From Euptelea pleiosperma (lineage: Eukaryota > Streptophyta > Magnoliopsida > Ranunculales > Eupteleaceae): a DNA stretch of 64,000 bases. Location of the stretch: contig CM068548.1 of the NCBI GenBank assembly GCA_035048495.1, positions 16,047,464 through 16,111,463 on the forward strand, in the 5' to 3' direction. The notes beneath the pieces were generated by a model, which ran no database searches, was not told the DNA's origin, and worked only from the letters and a program-made list of their open reading frames with translations. Every line of letters starts with the position of its first letter. Positions within the stretch are counted from its first letter, which is position 1. The position numbers and the translations under genes are program-made. Below, piece after piece: positions 63,846-64,000 of the stretch.

Positions 63846-63907
63846 AGATATCGGCTCCAAGGCAGAGGATTGCTAGCCCAAGAGACTTGACCCCTCTCGA
63901 AAAGAGT

Positions 63908-64000
63908 CAAACAAAAAGAAGCGCATCCAATTCAATCAATAATGCAGAAATACCGGCTTGGATGGCTAGCTGGAGGCACCATTTCATGGCCTTCGCCTCA
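63908..64000 (-). pseudogene. RNase H-like (RVT_3) remnant at the window edge
   Basis: Read on the minus strand, EAKAMKWCLQLAI and then, one frame over, AGISALLIELDALLFV fit the RNase H-like domain found at the end of plant LINEs and in related proteins (EA.A...L..A...G....E.D). A frame change near 63960 and a stop at 63908-63910 mark it as broken. It may continue beyond the window. Confidence 0.4.

Noticed and set aside
1..64000. CRISPR arrays, operons, ribosome-binding sites, riboswitches
   Set aside because: The window is plant nuclear DNA; the direct repeats present lack CRISPR spacing and are transposon or tandem-duplication repeats.

Overview
This is plant nuclear DNA. The window is AT-rich, its genes are sparse, it has spliced genes with GT-AG introns, and it carries plant-specific families: an ATL-type RING-H2 ligase, a P-class PPR protein and a TPR-SET protein. 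Most of the length is made of miniature inverted-repeat transposons (MITEs), short LTR elements and LINE debris. I cannot name the species; an angiosperm with a MITE-rich genome fits.

Layout. 0-31.5 kb is a tandem RING-H2 region on the minus strand. A full-length ATL-like gene (932-1828) is followed by four shortened relatives (13976-14443, 19455-19931, 24801-25274, 30669-31148) spaced about 5.3-5.9 kb apart. The four share coding sequence, a new C-terminal tail, a leader of degenerate repeats and a downstream flank of about 107-bp repeats. The DNA between them is filled with MITEs, foldbacks, a tiny Helitron-like complex (8.7-11.2 kb), a miniature LTR element with an exact target duplication (26396-26884), a LINE ORF1 remnant and a piece of plastid-type tRNA-Asn.

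31.5-38.7 kb is gene-free: repeats, an LTR pair (36742-37227), a LINE reverse-transcriptase remnant (37228-38006) and two long palindromic MITEs. 39.0-47.8 kb holds a seven-exon plus-strand gene for a NUMOD3-motif protein of about 580 residues. 48-55 kb is again transposon territory, with nested inverted repeats. 55283-56885 is a single-exon TPR-SET (SMYD-like) gene that is broken by one base in a T run just before its post-SET zinc motif. 59332-61413 is an intact single-exon PPR gene resembling Arabidopsis At1g13040. The last kilobases hold more foldbacks and an RNase H remnant.

The intact genes show no shared pathway. The strongest structural story is local amplification of a RING-H2 gene that lost its linker and GLD motif but kept its transmembrane segment and all RING zinc ligands. 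The second is a set of MITE families whose superfamily can be read directly from target duplications: 8 bp (hAT type) and 9 bp (Mutator type).
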